Below, piece by piece: positions 18,650 through 27,336 of a stretch of 64,000 nucleotides of DNA. Position 1 is the stretch's first letter, and every line of letters starts with the position of its first letter. Position numbers and translations under genes: made by a program. The stretch is from Vibrio sp. DW001 (GTDB lineage Bacteria > Pseudomonadota > Gammaproteobacteria > Enterobacterales > Vibrionaceae): assembly GCF_029016285.1 (NCBI RefSeq), contig NZ_CP091976.1:682001-746000 (forward strand), given 5' to 3'. The notes beneath the pieces were generated by a model, which was given only the letters and a program-made list of their open reading frames with translations, made no database searches and was not told the origin of the DNA.

Positions 18650-20026
18650 TTATAGATTAAGCATTCGCTTTTTTAACCGTGCTAAGTCAATAGCGTTTGA
18701 CCGTACGTTGAACTTAATATGGCTATACTCATACTCTTCCTTAGTGACACTCATGCTAGAACGAATTTCACCTATGATACCTTTAGCGGTGTAAGGAACA
18801 ATAATCTCGTCTTCAATCATGTCATGCTCGGCGGCACCAACGATATATTTATGCAGTTTAGTGATATCAAGAGGATTGCGGGTTGAAGTCATCATAGCAT
18901 CAGGAAACTCTTCCATCAGTGCCTGTTGTTGCTCAGTATTCAGTTGATCTGATTTATTCAGTACCAGTAATTTTTTAATACCTTCAACACCCACTTCTTC
19001 TAATACCTCGTGAACAACATCAAGTTGAGCACGAAAAGTAGAATCTGAGGCATCGACCACATACAACAACAACGAAGCATCATGTGCTTCTGCTAAGGTT
19101 GAATGAAATGAGGCAACTAAATCATGGGGTAGTTTTTTAATAAAACCGACGGTATCTGATACGAGTATTCGAGGTTGAGTCACGGGGTGCAATGCACGTA
19201 CCGTGGTATCAAGTGTTGCGAAAAGTTTGTTTTCTACTAATACCTCACTACCGGTAATCGCTCGCATCATTGATGACTTGCCCGCATTGGTATAACCAAC
19301 CAAAGCAACACAAAATATCTCAGAACGTTGTGTACGCCGGCCTTTCATTTCATCTTGAACACTAGCCAAGTCACGCCTTAATTCAGCTAATTGGTCACGA
19401 ACTTTACGACGATCTAGCTCTAGTGTAGTTTCGCCTGCACCCTTACCCATTTGGCGTTCTTTATTACCAATGGTGGAATCTCTAAGCCTCGGTGCTAAGT
19501 AATTTAGACGAGCGATTTCCACTTGCAAGCGTGCTGTTCGTGTCCGAGCATGGCGACTAAAGATCTCAATTATGATCCCCGTACGGTCAAACACCTCTAC
19601 ACCTAATTGATTTTCCACATTGCGTTGTTGTGATGGACTTAAATCGCAATCAAATACCACCACATCCGCACATGAAAACGGCAGTTCTTCTGTAGGAAGT
19701 TCAGCAAAATCCGTCTCATCAGAAAAATCTTCTTCTTCAAACATACCCTTGTTACCAGTGAGGTGCGCTATCTCAGCCAGTTTACCTGAACCAAGTACAT
19801 TCTGTTTTTGACCCGAACTCTGCATTTGCGACTGCGTTCCAACCACTTTAAACCCTAGTGTAGTCACTAATCGACCAAGTTCTGCAAGTGATTCTGCTGC
19901 CTCATCACCTTTAAACTGCGGTGTGCAAATAGAAATAAGTAACGCGTGATTGAGTGATGCATTTTCTGTTAGTTGCATAATTTTTTCTGTTAGCGCACCA
20001 GAGTGCAAGCCTAGTATTTTATCCAA
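18650..20026 (-). CDS. HflX-family GTPase (probable second paralogue)
   Basis: A 458-residue ribosome-associated GTPase of the HflX family. The N-terminal HflX domain ends with the glycine-rich RQMGKGAGETTLELDRR segment; a coiled coil follows and then the G domain with G1 GYTNAGKS (244-251), G3 DTVG (291-294) and G4 NKSD (357-360). HflX proteins split stalled ribosomes after stress. This copy has an acidic insertion at about 93-117 and stands alone, not in the usual hfq-hflX-hflK-hflC context, so it is probably a paralogue. The start is TTG with AGG upstream; an ATG 16 codons in (19978) is the alternative. Confidence 0.88.
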   Translation of the reverse strand: MDKILGLHSGALTEKIMQLTENASLNHALLISICTPQFKGDEAAESLAELGRLVTTLGFKVVGTQSQMQSSGQKQNVLGSGKLAEIAHLTGNKGMFEEEDFSDETDFAELPTEELPFSCADVVVFDCDLSPSQQRNVENQLGVEVFDRTGIIIEIFSRHARTRTARLQVEIARLNYLAPRLRDSTIGNKERQMGKGAGETTLELDRRKVRDQLAELRRDLASVQDEMKGRRTQRSEIFCVALVGYTNAGKSSMMRAITGSEVLVENKLFATLDTTVRALHPVTQPRILVSDTVGFIKKLPHDLVASFHSTLAEAHDASLLLYVVDASDSTFRAQLDVVHEVLEEVGVEGIKKLLVLNKSDQLNTEQQQALMEEFPDAMMTSTRNPLDITKLHKYIVGAAEHDMIEDEIIVPYTAKGIIGEIRSSMSVTKEEYEYSHIKFNVRSNAIDLARLKKRMLNL

Positions 20027-20452
20027 AGTTACCTGATCCTACGCTGTTATAGCGGAGGTTTATAGAGTAATAGAATACTAAATGCAGATATTCTCTTAGT
20101 TAACGACAAATCACTAACATAAAGCGGGGGTTAGGCCATAAAATAAGTGGTAACGTCCACCTCTTCGCTTTCTCATTTTTCTCCATTTATCACATGAAAT
20201 TATTAAAACGCTACTTTTTGATAATTTTATCCAATCACAAGATACCTACAAAAACAAACAAGGACTAACAACGCAATAGGCGAGATCAATATAACGATGA
20301 ATCATGTTGGATTGTATGGATAAAGCAGCTGTATTTTATCTTAAAGCATTATGTCTACACATTATTGTGGGCAAACCTGAAGTAATAGAGGAGATTCAAA
20401 ATCGAGTTGGAAACTTTAATATTGGAGGTTATCCTAATTATTGAATATTAGA
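20027..20452. other. Intergenic region, mostly featureless
   Basis: A 426-bp AT-rich stretch between the HflX-like gene start and the end of the LuxR-type gene. It contains one small plus-strand open frame (listed separately). No clear promoter, repeat or RNA gene was seen. Confidence 0.4.
20316..20444 (+). CDS. Possible small ORF (42 aa)
   Basis: ATG at 20316 opens a 42-codon frame beginning MDKAAVFYLKALCLHIIVGK and ending GGYPNY. The composition looks protein-like, but there is no clear ribosome site and I do not recognise it. It may be a remnant or chance. It converges with the LuxR-type gene. Confidence 0.2.
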   Translation: MDKAAVFYLKALCLHIIVGKPEVIEEIQNRVGNFNIGGYPNY

Positions 20453-21115
20453 TTAATAAAGGCTATTACAACGATTAACTAATGTAATCGCTTCTTTGCG
20501 ACATTTAATATTAAGTTTTTTATAAATTTTATAGATATGAGTTTTAACTGTGCATTCCGCCACATAAAGTTGATCGGCAATTTGCAAATTGGTTTGTCCT
20601 CGCACCAACATATCTAAAATTTCTTTTTCTCGTTTTGTTAAATCATCAGCATAAGTGGGGGAGGAAATAGACAACATTTTGAACTGAAGCAACATCTTAG
20701 ACATTAGCTGACGAGGTAACCAAAGTTCCCCATCGATTACGTCAACAACACAACGCACCAAATGCTCTATCGGGGCATCTTCATACAGAATACCTCTTAG
20801 ACTGTTCCAAGACATCAACTCTGTTTCATTTTTCAGGTCTGTAGGTACGTCGTATATGACCACACTGAGTCCCGGTGTACTTGATGACATAAACTCACTA
20901 TAAGCACTATCACTGATTGAATGATAGCCGATTAATACAACGTCGATTTTGTTAGAGGTAAACGAATTTACAACTGAGTTATGTGAAAACTGTGTAACTT
21001 GGATATTGGTAGCACTCTCTAATTCTTTCTTGATTAAACTTGACTGAATATTCCTTCGACCAAAAAACAATATATTTTTTTTTGGATGAAGAGCATATGA
21101 GTTTGTTTTGTTCAT
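20453..21115 (-). CDS. VpsT/CsgD-like LuxR-family regulator
   Basis: A 220-residue regulator with an N-terminal receiver-like domain and a C-terminal LuxR helix-turn-helix (TKREKEILDMLVRGQTNLQIADQLYVAECTVKTHIYKIYKKL). The receiver part starts ILFFGRRNIQSS and lacks the usual phospho-acceptor arrangement. In the linker, W132-L133-P134-R135 aligns with the W[FLT][TS]R c-di-GMP-binding motif of Vibrio VpsT (W131 to R134), except that the third residue is proline. VpsT and CsgD switch on biofilm matrix or surface fibres. It is divergent from the pilus locus, which it probably controls. It has no autoinducer-binding domain. Confidence 0.85.
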   Translation of the reverse strand: MNKTNSYALHPKKNILFFGRRNIQSSLIKKELESATNIQVTQFSHNSVVNSFTSNKIDVVLIGYHSISDSAYSEFMSSSTPGLSVVIYDVPTDLKNETELMSWNSLRGILYEDAPIEHLVRCVVDVIDGELWLPRQLMSKMLLQFKMLSISSPTYADDLTKREKEILDMLVRGQTNLQIADQLYVAECTVKTHIYKIYKKLNIKCRKEAITLVNRCNSLY

Positions 21116-21429
21116 ATTATACCTTTAAACCAGCAACATAAGTTTTTCTTTTTCGCGTACTAATAAACTATAAATCCTTCAGGGAAAATATAGCATGCAT
21201 TAGTACTCTCATCTGTTTCTAAAATGATACTTGAAATACAATATTTTTATTTAGATATAAGATATTGAAATTAAATGATATTTTTATCAGCCTACAACTT
21301 TAATTTCATAATTCCTTCATACCTTACTACTACTTTCAAATTTTCATCAAACTAACTTAATACCTTCGGTTTTCTGTTCGCCACTACACTTACTTTCAAA
21401 CAATGAAGCAACTTAGGAGAGAGAAGGTT
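21116..21429. promoter_or_regulatory. Divergent control region of regulator and pilus genes
   Basis: A 314-bp, strongly AT-rich region between the VpsT-like gene and the first pilin gene. Near the pilin side, two related tracts (ACTTTCAAATTTTC around 21330 and TACTTTCAAAC around 21392) may be repeated recognition elements. No -35/-10 pair stands out. It is the natural place for control of both genes. Confidence 0.35.
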
Positions 21430-21915
21430 ATGAAGACAACTTATCTTTCGTTCTTGATGATGTTACCTGTTATGGGTTTCGCAGAATCAGATGGAGACCT
21501 CTCTCTTAGCGTATTCGGACACATAAAAAGTCATTGCGAGATCAATTTTAATCGCGGTGACAAATTGGATTTCTCAAATGACATTCAGAAAAGCGTTTTA
21601 TTTGAAATTCAGTGCAATCAGCCCATGGGTATGTCGCTATATTCACAAAACGGCGGCTTGAGCTTGCAACAGAGTAAAACCCCTGTGGTTGTGCAGTACC
21701 AGTTAAATATTGACGTGGCTTCGATAGGCATTAACAGAACATTGCAAAGTAAAGACCTATCGTCACCAAAGTTAATTGAAAGTTCCAGTGTCATTCCATT
21801 TACAACGGAAGGAGTGATGAGAGTGACACTAGAAGAAAGTCTGCACTATGCAGGGCTTTACGAAGATATTATTGAGATAGATGTATACCCATCTATCCAT
21901 GGTGTTGACCCGTAA
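21430..21915 (+). CDS. Pilin subunit of chaperone-usher locus
   Basis: A 161-residue exported protein with a signal peptide ending GFAES. The mature part starts with alternating hydrophobics (DLSLSVFGHIKSHC), as expected for a donor strand. It has two cysteines (SHC and IQC), typical of the pilin disulphide, and near the end AGLYEDIIEIDV, as in spore-coat-U-type pilins. The frame extends nine codons further upstream, but the ATG at 21430 begins a normal signal peptide and has a purine-rich ribosome site. It is first in the operon and may be a minor or anchoring subunit. Sequence similarity to the next pilin is low. Confidence 0.72.
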   Translation: MKTTYLSFLMMLPVMGFAESDGDLSLSVFGHIKSHCEINFNRGDKLDFSNDIQKSVLFEIQCNQPMGMSLYSQNGGLSLQQSKTPVVVQYQLNIDVASIGINRTLQSKDLSSPKLIESSSVIPFTTEGVMRVTLEESLHYAGLYEDIIEIDVYPSIHGVDP

Positions 21916-22002
21916 TCGACTTGCAACAGGCAGAATATGGAAGACCTCAGACTACAGTCAGTGGTAACAGCTAATCATCAAAAATTGATAAAGGATATTT
22001 CA

Positions 22003-22494
22003 ATGAAAAAACTAACTCTATGTGCAATTTCAGTTTCGGCTCTTTTTGCAGTTAATGCGAACGCGGGTGATGTTCAATTGGTCGGTTTTGTAGCTCCGGT
22101 GTGTGAAGTTACCGGTATGAATTCTCAACTGGTCGACTTCGGTATGGTTGATGCCGGATTCCAAACTATTAATGTTCCTTTGGGGATCCAATGTAATGAT
22201 GCCGATGGTGCAACAGTAACTCTAATCAGTGCTGAAGGTGGATTAGAATCAGATGATCAAGAAGACTTTGCATTAACTTATGACGCCGTATTTACACCTT
22301 CTGGTTTAGCGCCTCTAACGCTTAACGCTCCTGGCGGCCCTGGTTTAAATGATGTGTCTGCAAGTCAATCTTATGGTGGTTCTGGTACTCTTGCCACTGG
22401 TGTTCCTGCAACGTTGCAAGTAGACACGACAGAACTTGCCACCTTCTCAGGCGGTTATTCTGATACGCTGACCATACAAATAACGCAAAACTAG
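22003..22494 (+). CDS. Pilin subunit, probably the major one
   Basis: A 163-residue exported pilin. The signal peptide (MKKLTLCAISVSALFAVNANA) is followed by a donor-strand-like stretch GDVQLVGFVAPVC. The cysteine pair is at VC and IQC, the middle is rich in small residues (LNAPGGPGLNDVSASQ), and the end GGYSDTLTIQITQN is typical of spore-coat-U/CsuA-type subunits. The upstream-extended frame lacks a signal; the ATG at 22003 has AAAGGA about 8 nt before it. A strong hairpin right after the stop suggests that this message is more abundant than the downstream genes, as expected for a major pilin. Confidence 0.8.
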   Translation: MKKLTLCAISVSALFAVNANAGDVQLVGFVAPVCEVTGMNSQLVDFGMVDAGFQTINVPLGIQCNDADGATVTLISAEGGLESDDQEDFALTYDAVFTPSGLAPLTLNAPGGPGLNDVSASQSYGGSGTLATGVPATLQVDTTELATFSGGYSDTLTIQITQN

Positions 22495-22516
22495 TTCTAT
22501 ACTTACCTTACTTTCC

Positions 22517-22539
22517 AATGGGAGGCTATGCCTCCCATT
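22517..22539 (+). terminator. Leaky terminator after the major pilin
   Basis: AATGGGAGGC, a 3-nt loop and GCCTCCCATT form a perfect 10-bp stem followed by TTAATAC. The short T content suggests partial termination or 3' protection, which would lower chaperone and usher expression relative to the pilin. Confidence 0.6.
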
Positions 22540-22560
22540 TAATACAAGGAGTGTATTAGG

Positions 22561-23271
22561 ATGACAATAACAAGGCTGTTTTTGGTTAGTTTTCTATTTC
22601 TAGTGAGTCAATCTGCATTGGCCTATAAGGTTCAACCGATGTTGGCCGAAATCGCGCCAATCGGGAAAGGATCACAGATGACCATGCGAATTGACAATAC
22701 CGGTGAATCCCCCCTAACGATTGAATTAGTCCCGCTCTCATTCACTATGGATGAATATGGCAAAGAAACCACCGAATCTGCCGAGGATGACTTGCTCGTC
22801 ATTCCTTCCAGCGCTATCGTTGCACCGGGACGTTCTCAAGCAGTCATCGTACGATATTTAGGCAATCCATCAATCACGACTTCAAAACCATATCGAATTT
22901 CAGTCCGTCAGGTAAAAGTGTCACGTTCTGGTCAAGAACAAGCCTCTTTGGGCCTTTTGTTGCAATTTGATACCCTGCTCAATGTCAGACCAAAAAATAC
23001 CAACCCAAATCTAAGCGTAAATAGTGTGACAAAAAAAGAAGATAACTGGTTAGTGTCGGTAGAGAATTCAGGCAATAGTTATGGTCGTATCACCCGATCA
23101 AATTGGACCATTTCAGATAAAAGTCATTCATTATTCGTCAAGAATTCTGAGATCGGTGAATTAATTGGTGGATCATTAGTACTGCCTAACTCAAAACGTA
23201 TTTTTACTATGAAAGCGCTTGATGGATTTGATATCAAAACAGTCGATATCAAACTAGAAAATGCGAATTAA
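22561..23271 (+). CDS. Periplasmic pilus chaperone 1 (PapD family)
   Basis: A 236-residue exported chaperone with a signal peptide (about 1-21, ending ALA). The N-terminal immunoglobulin-like domain shows the usual pattern: a first strand YKVQPMLAEIAPIGKGSQMTMRIDNTGESPLTIELVPL, then LLVIPSSAIVAPGRSQAVIVRYLG and the YRISVRQVKV strand that donates to pilins. It folds pilin subunits and hands them to the usher. It starts 21 bp after the pilin terminator and ends 3 bp before a second chaperone gene. Confidence 0.87.
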   Translation: MTITRLFLVSFLFLVSQSALAYKVQPMLAEIAPIGKGSQMTMRIDNTGESPLTIELVPLSFTMDEYGKETTESAEDDLLVIPSSAIVAPGRSQAVIVRYLGNPSITTSKPYRISVRQVKVSRSGQEQASLGLLLQFDTLLNVRPKNTNPNLSVNSVTKKEDNWLVSVENSGNSYGRITRSNWTISDKSHSLFVKNSEIGELIGGSLVLPNSKRIFTMKALDGFDIKTVDIKLENAN

Positions 23272-23274
23272 GCC

Positions 23275-23940
23275 ATGTGGAAGCGCGCTTTCTGGCTGTT
23301 GCTAATATCAACAATTAGTCCGAGTGTAATCGCCATTATTATTACACCCACCGTTCTCGACATGGAAATTCAAAGTGGACGAATGGCACAGGTTGTTGTG
23401 ACGAATAACTCGACGCAGCAGATACCACTTGAAATCAGTGTTAAGAAACTAGAGTTCTTATCAAATGGTGAATTTGTAACCCACGACAACAATGAGGATA
23501 ACCTCGTTATTTTCCCCCCTGCAGCCATGGTGAAACCGGGAAAATCACAGGTTTTTCGTTTGCAGTGGATAGGCAGCAAAGAGTTGCCGCAATCCGAGAG
23601 TTATTTTGTCCGCTTTAGCCAGCCTCCTCTCGCTTCTGCCAACACAGACGCATCAGGCATTTCAGTGCAAATGCACTACAACGCTTTGATACATGTTTTT
23701 TCTCAAAATCAGGCCGCTGAGATTACTTTGGTCGTTGATGAAGACGGTACAGCCGTCATTACAAACTCAGGCGATCGGTTCTCATATTTAAGTCTCATTC
23801 GTTTCGAAGGGCTGCAGAGAAAAAGTGCAGATGCCATTGACCGTGTTTTAGGTGAACGATTCATCGCCCCATCCACTTCCTTTGAGTTTTCATTACAAAC
23901 ACAAGTGAAGCCAGGGGAATATTATGGACAGATGCAGTGA
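23275..23940 (+). CDS. Periplasmic pilus chaperone 2 (PapD family)
   Basis: A 221-residue exported protein. The signal peptide ends around VIA, and an immunoglobulin-like chaperone domain follows (ITPTVLDMEIQSGRMAQVVVTNNS, VIFPPAAMVKPGKSQVFRLQWIG, SYFVRFSQPPL). It is clearly related to the preceding chaperone but diverged, so each may serve different subunits, for instance pilins versus the tip protein. Its stop overlaps the usher start in a GTGA arrangement, so the two are translationally coupled. Confidence 0.85.
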   Translation: MWKRAFWLLLISTISPSVIAIIITPTVLDMEIQSGRMAQVVVTNNSTQQIPLEISVKKLEFLSNGEFVTHDNNEDNLVIFPPAAMVKPGKSQVFRLQWIGSKELPQSESYFVRFSQPPLASANTDASGISVQMHYNALIHVFSQNQAAEITLVVDEDGTAVITNSGDRFSYLSLIRFEGLQRKSADAIDRVLGERFIAPSTSFEFSLQTQVKPGEYYGQMQ

Positions 23941-26408
23941 ATTACCTGTTAACAAGGATCATCTTCGTTTTCTCTGTCGTACTACTTTCTTCGTTCGTTA
24001 GTGCGCAGGAAAACCAAGCAAAACTCAATCCAACAGGAAGAGATATAGAACTTATGTCACTTCTAAGAGTTAGTGATAGCGTCATCGGTGAAGCGCAGCT
24101 CATCATCACCGCTGATGATGAGATATTACTGCCTAAAAACGATACTCTGCTTATATTAAAAGGTCTTATTTCAGAAGAAACCACCAACCAACTATCTGAT
24201 CTAAGCCAAAATGATAAGCTATCTCAAAAAGATTTTAGAAGCGTAGGACTCGACCTAACATTTGATTTTTCAACGCTAGAAAGTGTCATATCTATACCTA
24301 CAGAAATGCTGCAAACACAGCAATTGTCTTTTGAAGGTGCAGGTGACTATGGTAACTATTTGGAACCTTCATTGGCCAGTGGTTATCTCAATGTCACTCT
24401 TTCTGGCTCGCAGGTGGTTCAAAAAGATGATCAGTCGACGAGTGAAACCAGTTTTACAAGTAGTTTTGACTCAGCATTCAATATAGGCAGGGCTAACCTA
24501 GAGTACGAATCAGAATATGTCAGTTCCGATATCGCTGAATCATATTATCTTAGAGAAGGCACCCGATTCAATATGGACTTCCCTTCTCAGGGGACACGTT
24601 TTGTTTTGGGCGATATGTATAATTCTGGCGCGGCTTTTCAGGACGGCGTTGACCTTTTGGGTGTCGGTCTGACAAGAGATTTCACTCTTATTCCAACAAG
24701 AAATGTTCGGCCAAGAGCAACACAGAGCTTCACGTTACAACGTACGTCAAATGTAGACGTAGTGCTTGATGGTATCGTCGTACAGCGGCTGACCTTGAAT
24801 GCCGGGAGCTATAATCTAAATGATATTCCCCTCGCTCAAGGTAACAATGATGTCGAATTAATTATTACTGACTCAAGCGGTCAGGAAGAACGACTTCAGT
24901 TTTCTGTTGCTACCGGTAATGACCTTCTTGATAGCGGCGAATTCGAATACAGCATCGCCTATGGTTTACCCAGTGAGATAAACGGTGACGAAATAGATTA
25001 CTTTACAGACCAACAACTATTTCATGGTTACATAGAAGCAGGCGTGACACCTTGGTTAACTCTGGGTATTAATGGGCAAGCTCGTGAAGATTTATATCAA
25101 TACGGCGGCTCGATTCTGTTTGCTACTGAACTTGGAACCACAGAGCTATGGGCGTCAAGTAGCCATCATTCAGATATTGGAGGAGGGGAAGCTTTTCGCT
25201 TCGCATTCGACGCAAGTTTTGACAGTGATAACGAATATAATCCCGACTTCAGTCTTATTTATGATTATCAGACTGAAAATTTCTCTGGTGTTAGGGACTT
25301 CGATTCGTTGACGACACCATTAAATACTGTTGAACATTATGTCTCTCTTTTCAGCTCGATGGATATCAGCTTCCGGATGCGGGCAGCGTTGTCCCTATCT
25401 TATAGCTCCGGCTCTGAAGAGAGCGACAATTATGCCGTTGTCGGTCCGAGCTTTTCCGGTCCTCTTTTCGCGACACCCGCATCATGGAGCACCCGATTTA
25501 ACTATCAAATGAACGAATATGAAGACGATGAGTTCTACACTACTCTTACGTTGAGTTGGCCACTTAGTAAAGCAACCAGAGTGGTTGCCCGTTACCAGAG
25601 CGATACTGATTATGCGGCTGTGGAAGCAAGTTACCGAGAAGGCATAGGTAATACTGGTGGTATATCTGCATATGCCTCAGTGGGAAGAGAACGAGATACA
25701 GATGCAGATATCGATGCAGGGGTAGATTATACCGCCAATCGAATGTCGGTAAGCGCTAGCCATAACACTCGCTATGACGACACAGATCTTGAGACCCAGA
25801 CGCACAATAGCCAAATAGAATTATCAAGTGCGATCGCCTTTTCTGGTACCTCTGTGGCTATTGGACGTCAAGTCGGTGAGGCCTTTGCTGTTGTGACTAA
25901 ACATCCAAGTTTAGCAGAAAACAATGTCGCAATAGACCCAATAAGAAACACAGAATATGCGAGGGTAATCAGTCGTTCTACCAATAATGTACTTATACCT
26001 GATCTGGTTGCGTATAACCCTCAGTTGATCGGATTTGATGTAGAAGATCTACCGCCAGGCTATGACCTAGGCGACGGTGCGTTCTCTCTATACCCTGGGT
26101 ATAAACGCGGATACAAACTACAAGTCGGTTCAGACTCAGTGTTAACCGTGATGGGTAACGTCATTGAAAAGAAAACAGGTAAGCCGATTTCTCTGATTGT
26201 TGGAGAAGCAATATATCTTGGTAAAACTGACGGTAAAAACGAACCAGTCGAGTTTTTTACCAATAGAAAAGGTCGATTCGCCATTTCCGGATTACGTCCG
26301 GGAAAGTACCGATTGGATCTTTTTCTAAAGGACACGAAGTCGATTGAAATTACTTTACCTAAAGAAAGCGATGTATTGATACGCTTGGGAGACTTATATG
26401 TGGAATAA
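23937..26408 (+). CDS. Outer-membrane usher
   Basis: An 823-residue usher, the outer-membrane pore that assembles and secretes pilins. The start is GTG, overlapping the preceding stop. A signal peptide (about 1-23) is followed by an N-terminal region, a long beta-rich barrel (many alternating aromatic strands from 190 to 620) with a plug-like segment (PRATQSFTLQRTSNVDVVLDGIVVQ), and C-terminal beta-sandwich domains ending near KPISLIVGEAIYLG ... GRFAISGLRPGKYRLDL. It is the expected length. Sequence and gene order fit a non-classical usher, perhaps the archaic or alternate class; the class is not certain. Confidence 0.88.
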   Translation: MNYLLTRIIFVFSVVLLSSFVSAQENQAKLNPTGRDIELMSLLRVSDSVIGEAQLIITADDEILLPKNDTLLILKGLISEETTNQLSDLSQNDKLSQKDFRSVGLDLTFDFSTLESVISIPTEMLQTQQLSFEGAGDYGNYLEPSLASGYLNVTLSGSQVVQKDDQSTSETSFTSSFDSAFNIGRANLEYESEYVSSDIAESYYLREGTRFNMDFPSQGTRFVLGDMYNSGAAFQDGVDLLGVGLTRDFTLIPTRNVRPRATQSFTLQRTSNVDVVLDGIVVQRLTLNAGSYNLNDIPLAQGNNDVELIITDSSGQEERLQFSVATGNDLLDSGEFEYSIAYGLPSEINGDEIDYFTDQQLFHGYIEAGVTPWLTLGINGQAREDLYQYGGSILFATELGTTELWASSSHHSDIGGGEAFRFAFDASFDSDNEYNPDFSLIYDYQTENFSGVRDFDSLTTPLNTVEHYVSLFSSMDISFRMRAALSLSYSSGSEESDNYAVVGPSFSGPLFATPASWSTRFNYQMNEYEDDEFYTTLTLSWPLSKATRVVARYQSDTDYAAVEASYREGIGNTGGISAYASVGRERDTDADIDAGVDYTANRMSVSASHNTRYDDTDLETQTHNSQIELSSAIAFSGTSVAIGRQVGEAFAVVTKHPSLAENNVAIDPIRNTEYARVISRSTNNVLIPDLVAYNPQLIGFDVEDLPPGYDLGDGAFSLYPGYKRGYKLQVGSDSVLTVMGNVIEKKTGKPISLIVGEAIYLGKTDGKNEPVEFFTNRKGRFAISGLRPGKYRLDLFLKDTKSIEITLPKESDVLIRLGDLYVE

Positions 26409-27285
26409 TAATAGCCAACGATGGTTCTTAGCTTTACTGCTATTGACTGTAAATACCTACGCTTACGGAGATTGTAATGCGAGATTAATAAGCATCGAGC
26501 CTCAGTTTTCTCTGTCCAGATATGACGTATTCTCTGTCAGTGATACGCCTTTAGTTCAAAATTATATAGTACGAGCAGATATTGAAGGTCAGGACTGCAC
26601 TGCAATTGTTGAACTCGATATCGGTGGAAATTCTAACCATTTGCAGAGCCCCAACTTTGAGATCTTAAAATTTGAATGGCATGCAGAGCGTGGATTTGAA
26701 AAAAACGGATTATGGTACATCCCGTTAACTGAAAACAATGCCACGGGTAAAATTCAGTTACGATTCCCAGGTAAGCAATGGGTGAGCGCTGGGGTTTATC
26801 AAAACAAGTTAGAAGCTTCGGTCATTGAAAATGGCAGTAACTTACTAAGCTATACTGGCAAAAAATTCTATTTGGATATTAACGCTGAAGTGCTGCCGAC
26901 TTCTAAGGTTCAGTTTTACGGGCTTTCTCAACGACATTATGACCTCGATTTTGGAGAACTAGAGACGGGTAAGAGTATACGCTCCTCCCCAAGACTCTGG
27001 ATTCAGAGTACCGGTGGATATTATATCTCCATTGAATCAGACTATGATGGAAACTTACGTCATGACTCACTTAATCCTAAATGGGATATCGAATATAGAA
27101 TGTCGATAGCGGATAAAAATATTGATATGCATAAGACAGGCCGTCAGTGGCGTAGTGGTGACTCAACGTCTGGTTCGTCTTTACCAATAAACTTCGTGGT
27201 GGGTGAAACCAAAGAAAGAAGAGGCGGAGAATACCGTGACAACATTCATATATCGATTGAACCTGATTTGTCACAGATGCCGTGA
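26398..27285 (+). CDS. Two-domain tip adhesin of the pilus
   Basis: A 295-residue exported protein with a signal peptide ending near YAYG. It appears to have two beta-rich halves: an N-terminal domain (25-165) containing two cysteines (GDC and QDC), and a C-terminal pilin-like domain (about 170-290) with LDFGELETGKSIRSSPRLWIQSTGGYYISIES and the terminal GGEYRDNIHISIEP strand. Position after the usher and two-domain size fit a CsuE- or CFA-type tip adhesin. It overlaps the usher end by 11 bp. The ligand is unknown. Confidence 0.75.
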   Translation: MWNNNSQRWFLALLLLTVNTYAYGDCNARLISIEPQFSLSRYDVFSVSDTPLVQNYIVRADIEGQDCTAIVELDIGGNSNHLQSPNFEILKFEWHAERGFEKNGLWYIPLTENNATGKIQLRFPGKQWVSAGVYQNKLEASVIENGSNLLSYTGKKFYLDINAEVLPTSKVQFYGLSQRHYDLDFGELETGKSIRSSPRLWIQSTGGYYISIESDYDGNLRHDSLNPKWDIEYRMSIADKNIDMHKTGRQWRSGDSTSGSSLPINFVVGETKERRGGEYRDNIHISIEPDLSQMP

Positions 27286-27336
27286 AGTAACATAAACTAT
27301 TTTTCGAGTATAGGCAGCTGATTAAATCGCAATATG

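Noticed and set aside
23937..26408. Secretin or porin instead of usher
   Set aside because: Position between chaperone and adhesin genes and the N- and C-terminal domain pattern fit an usher.
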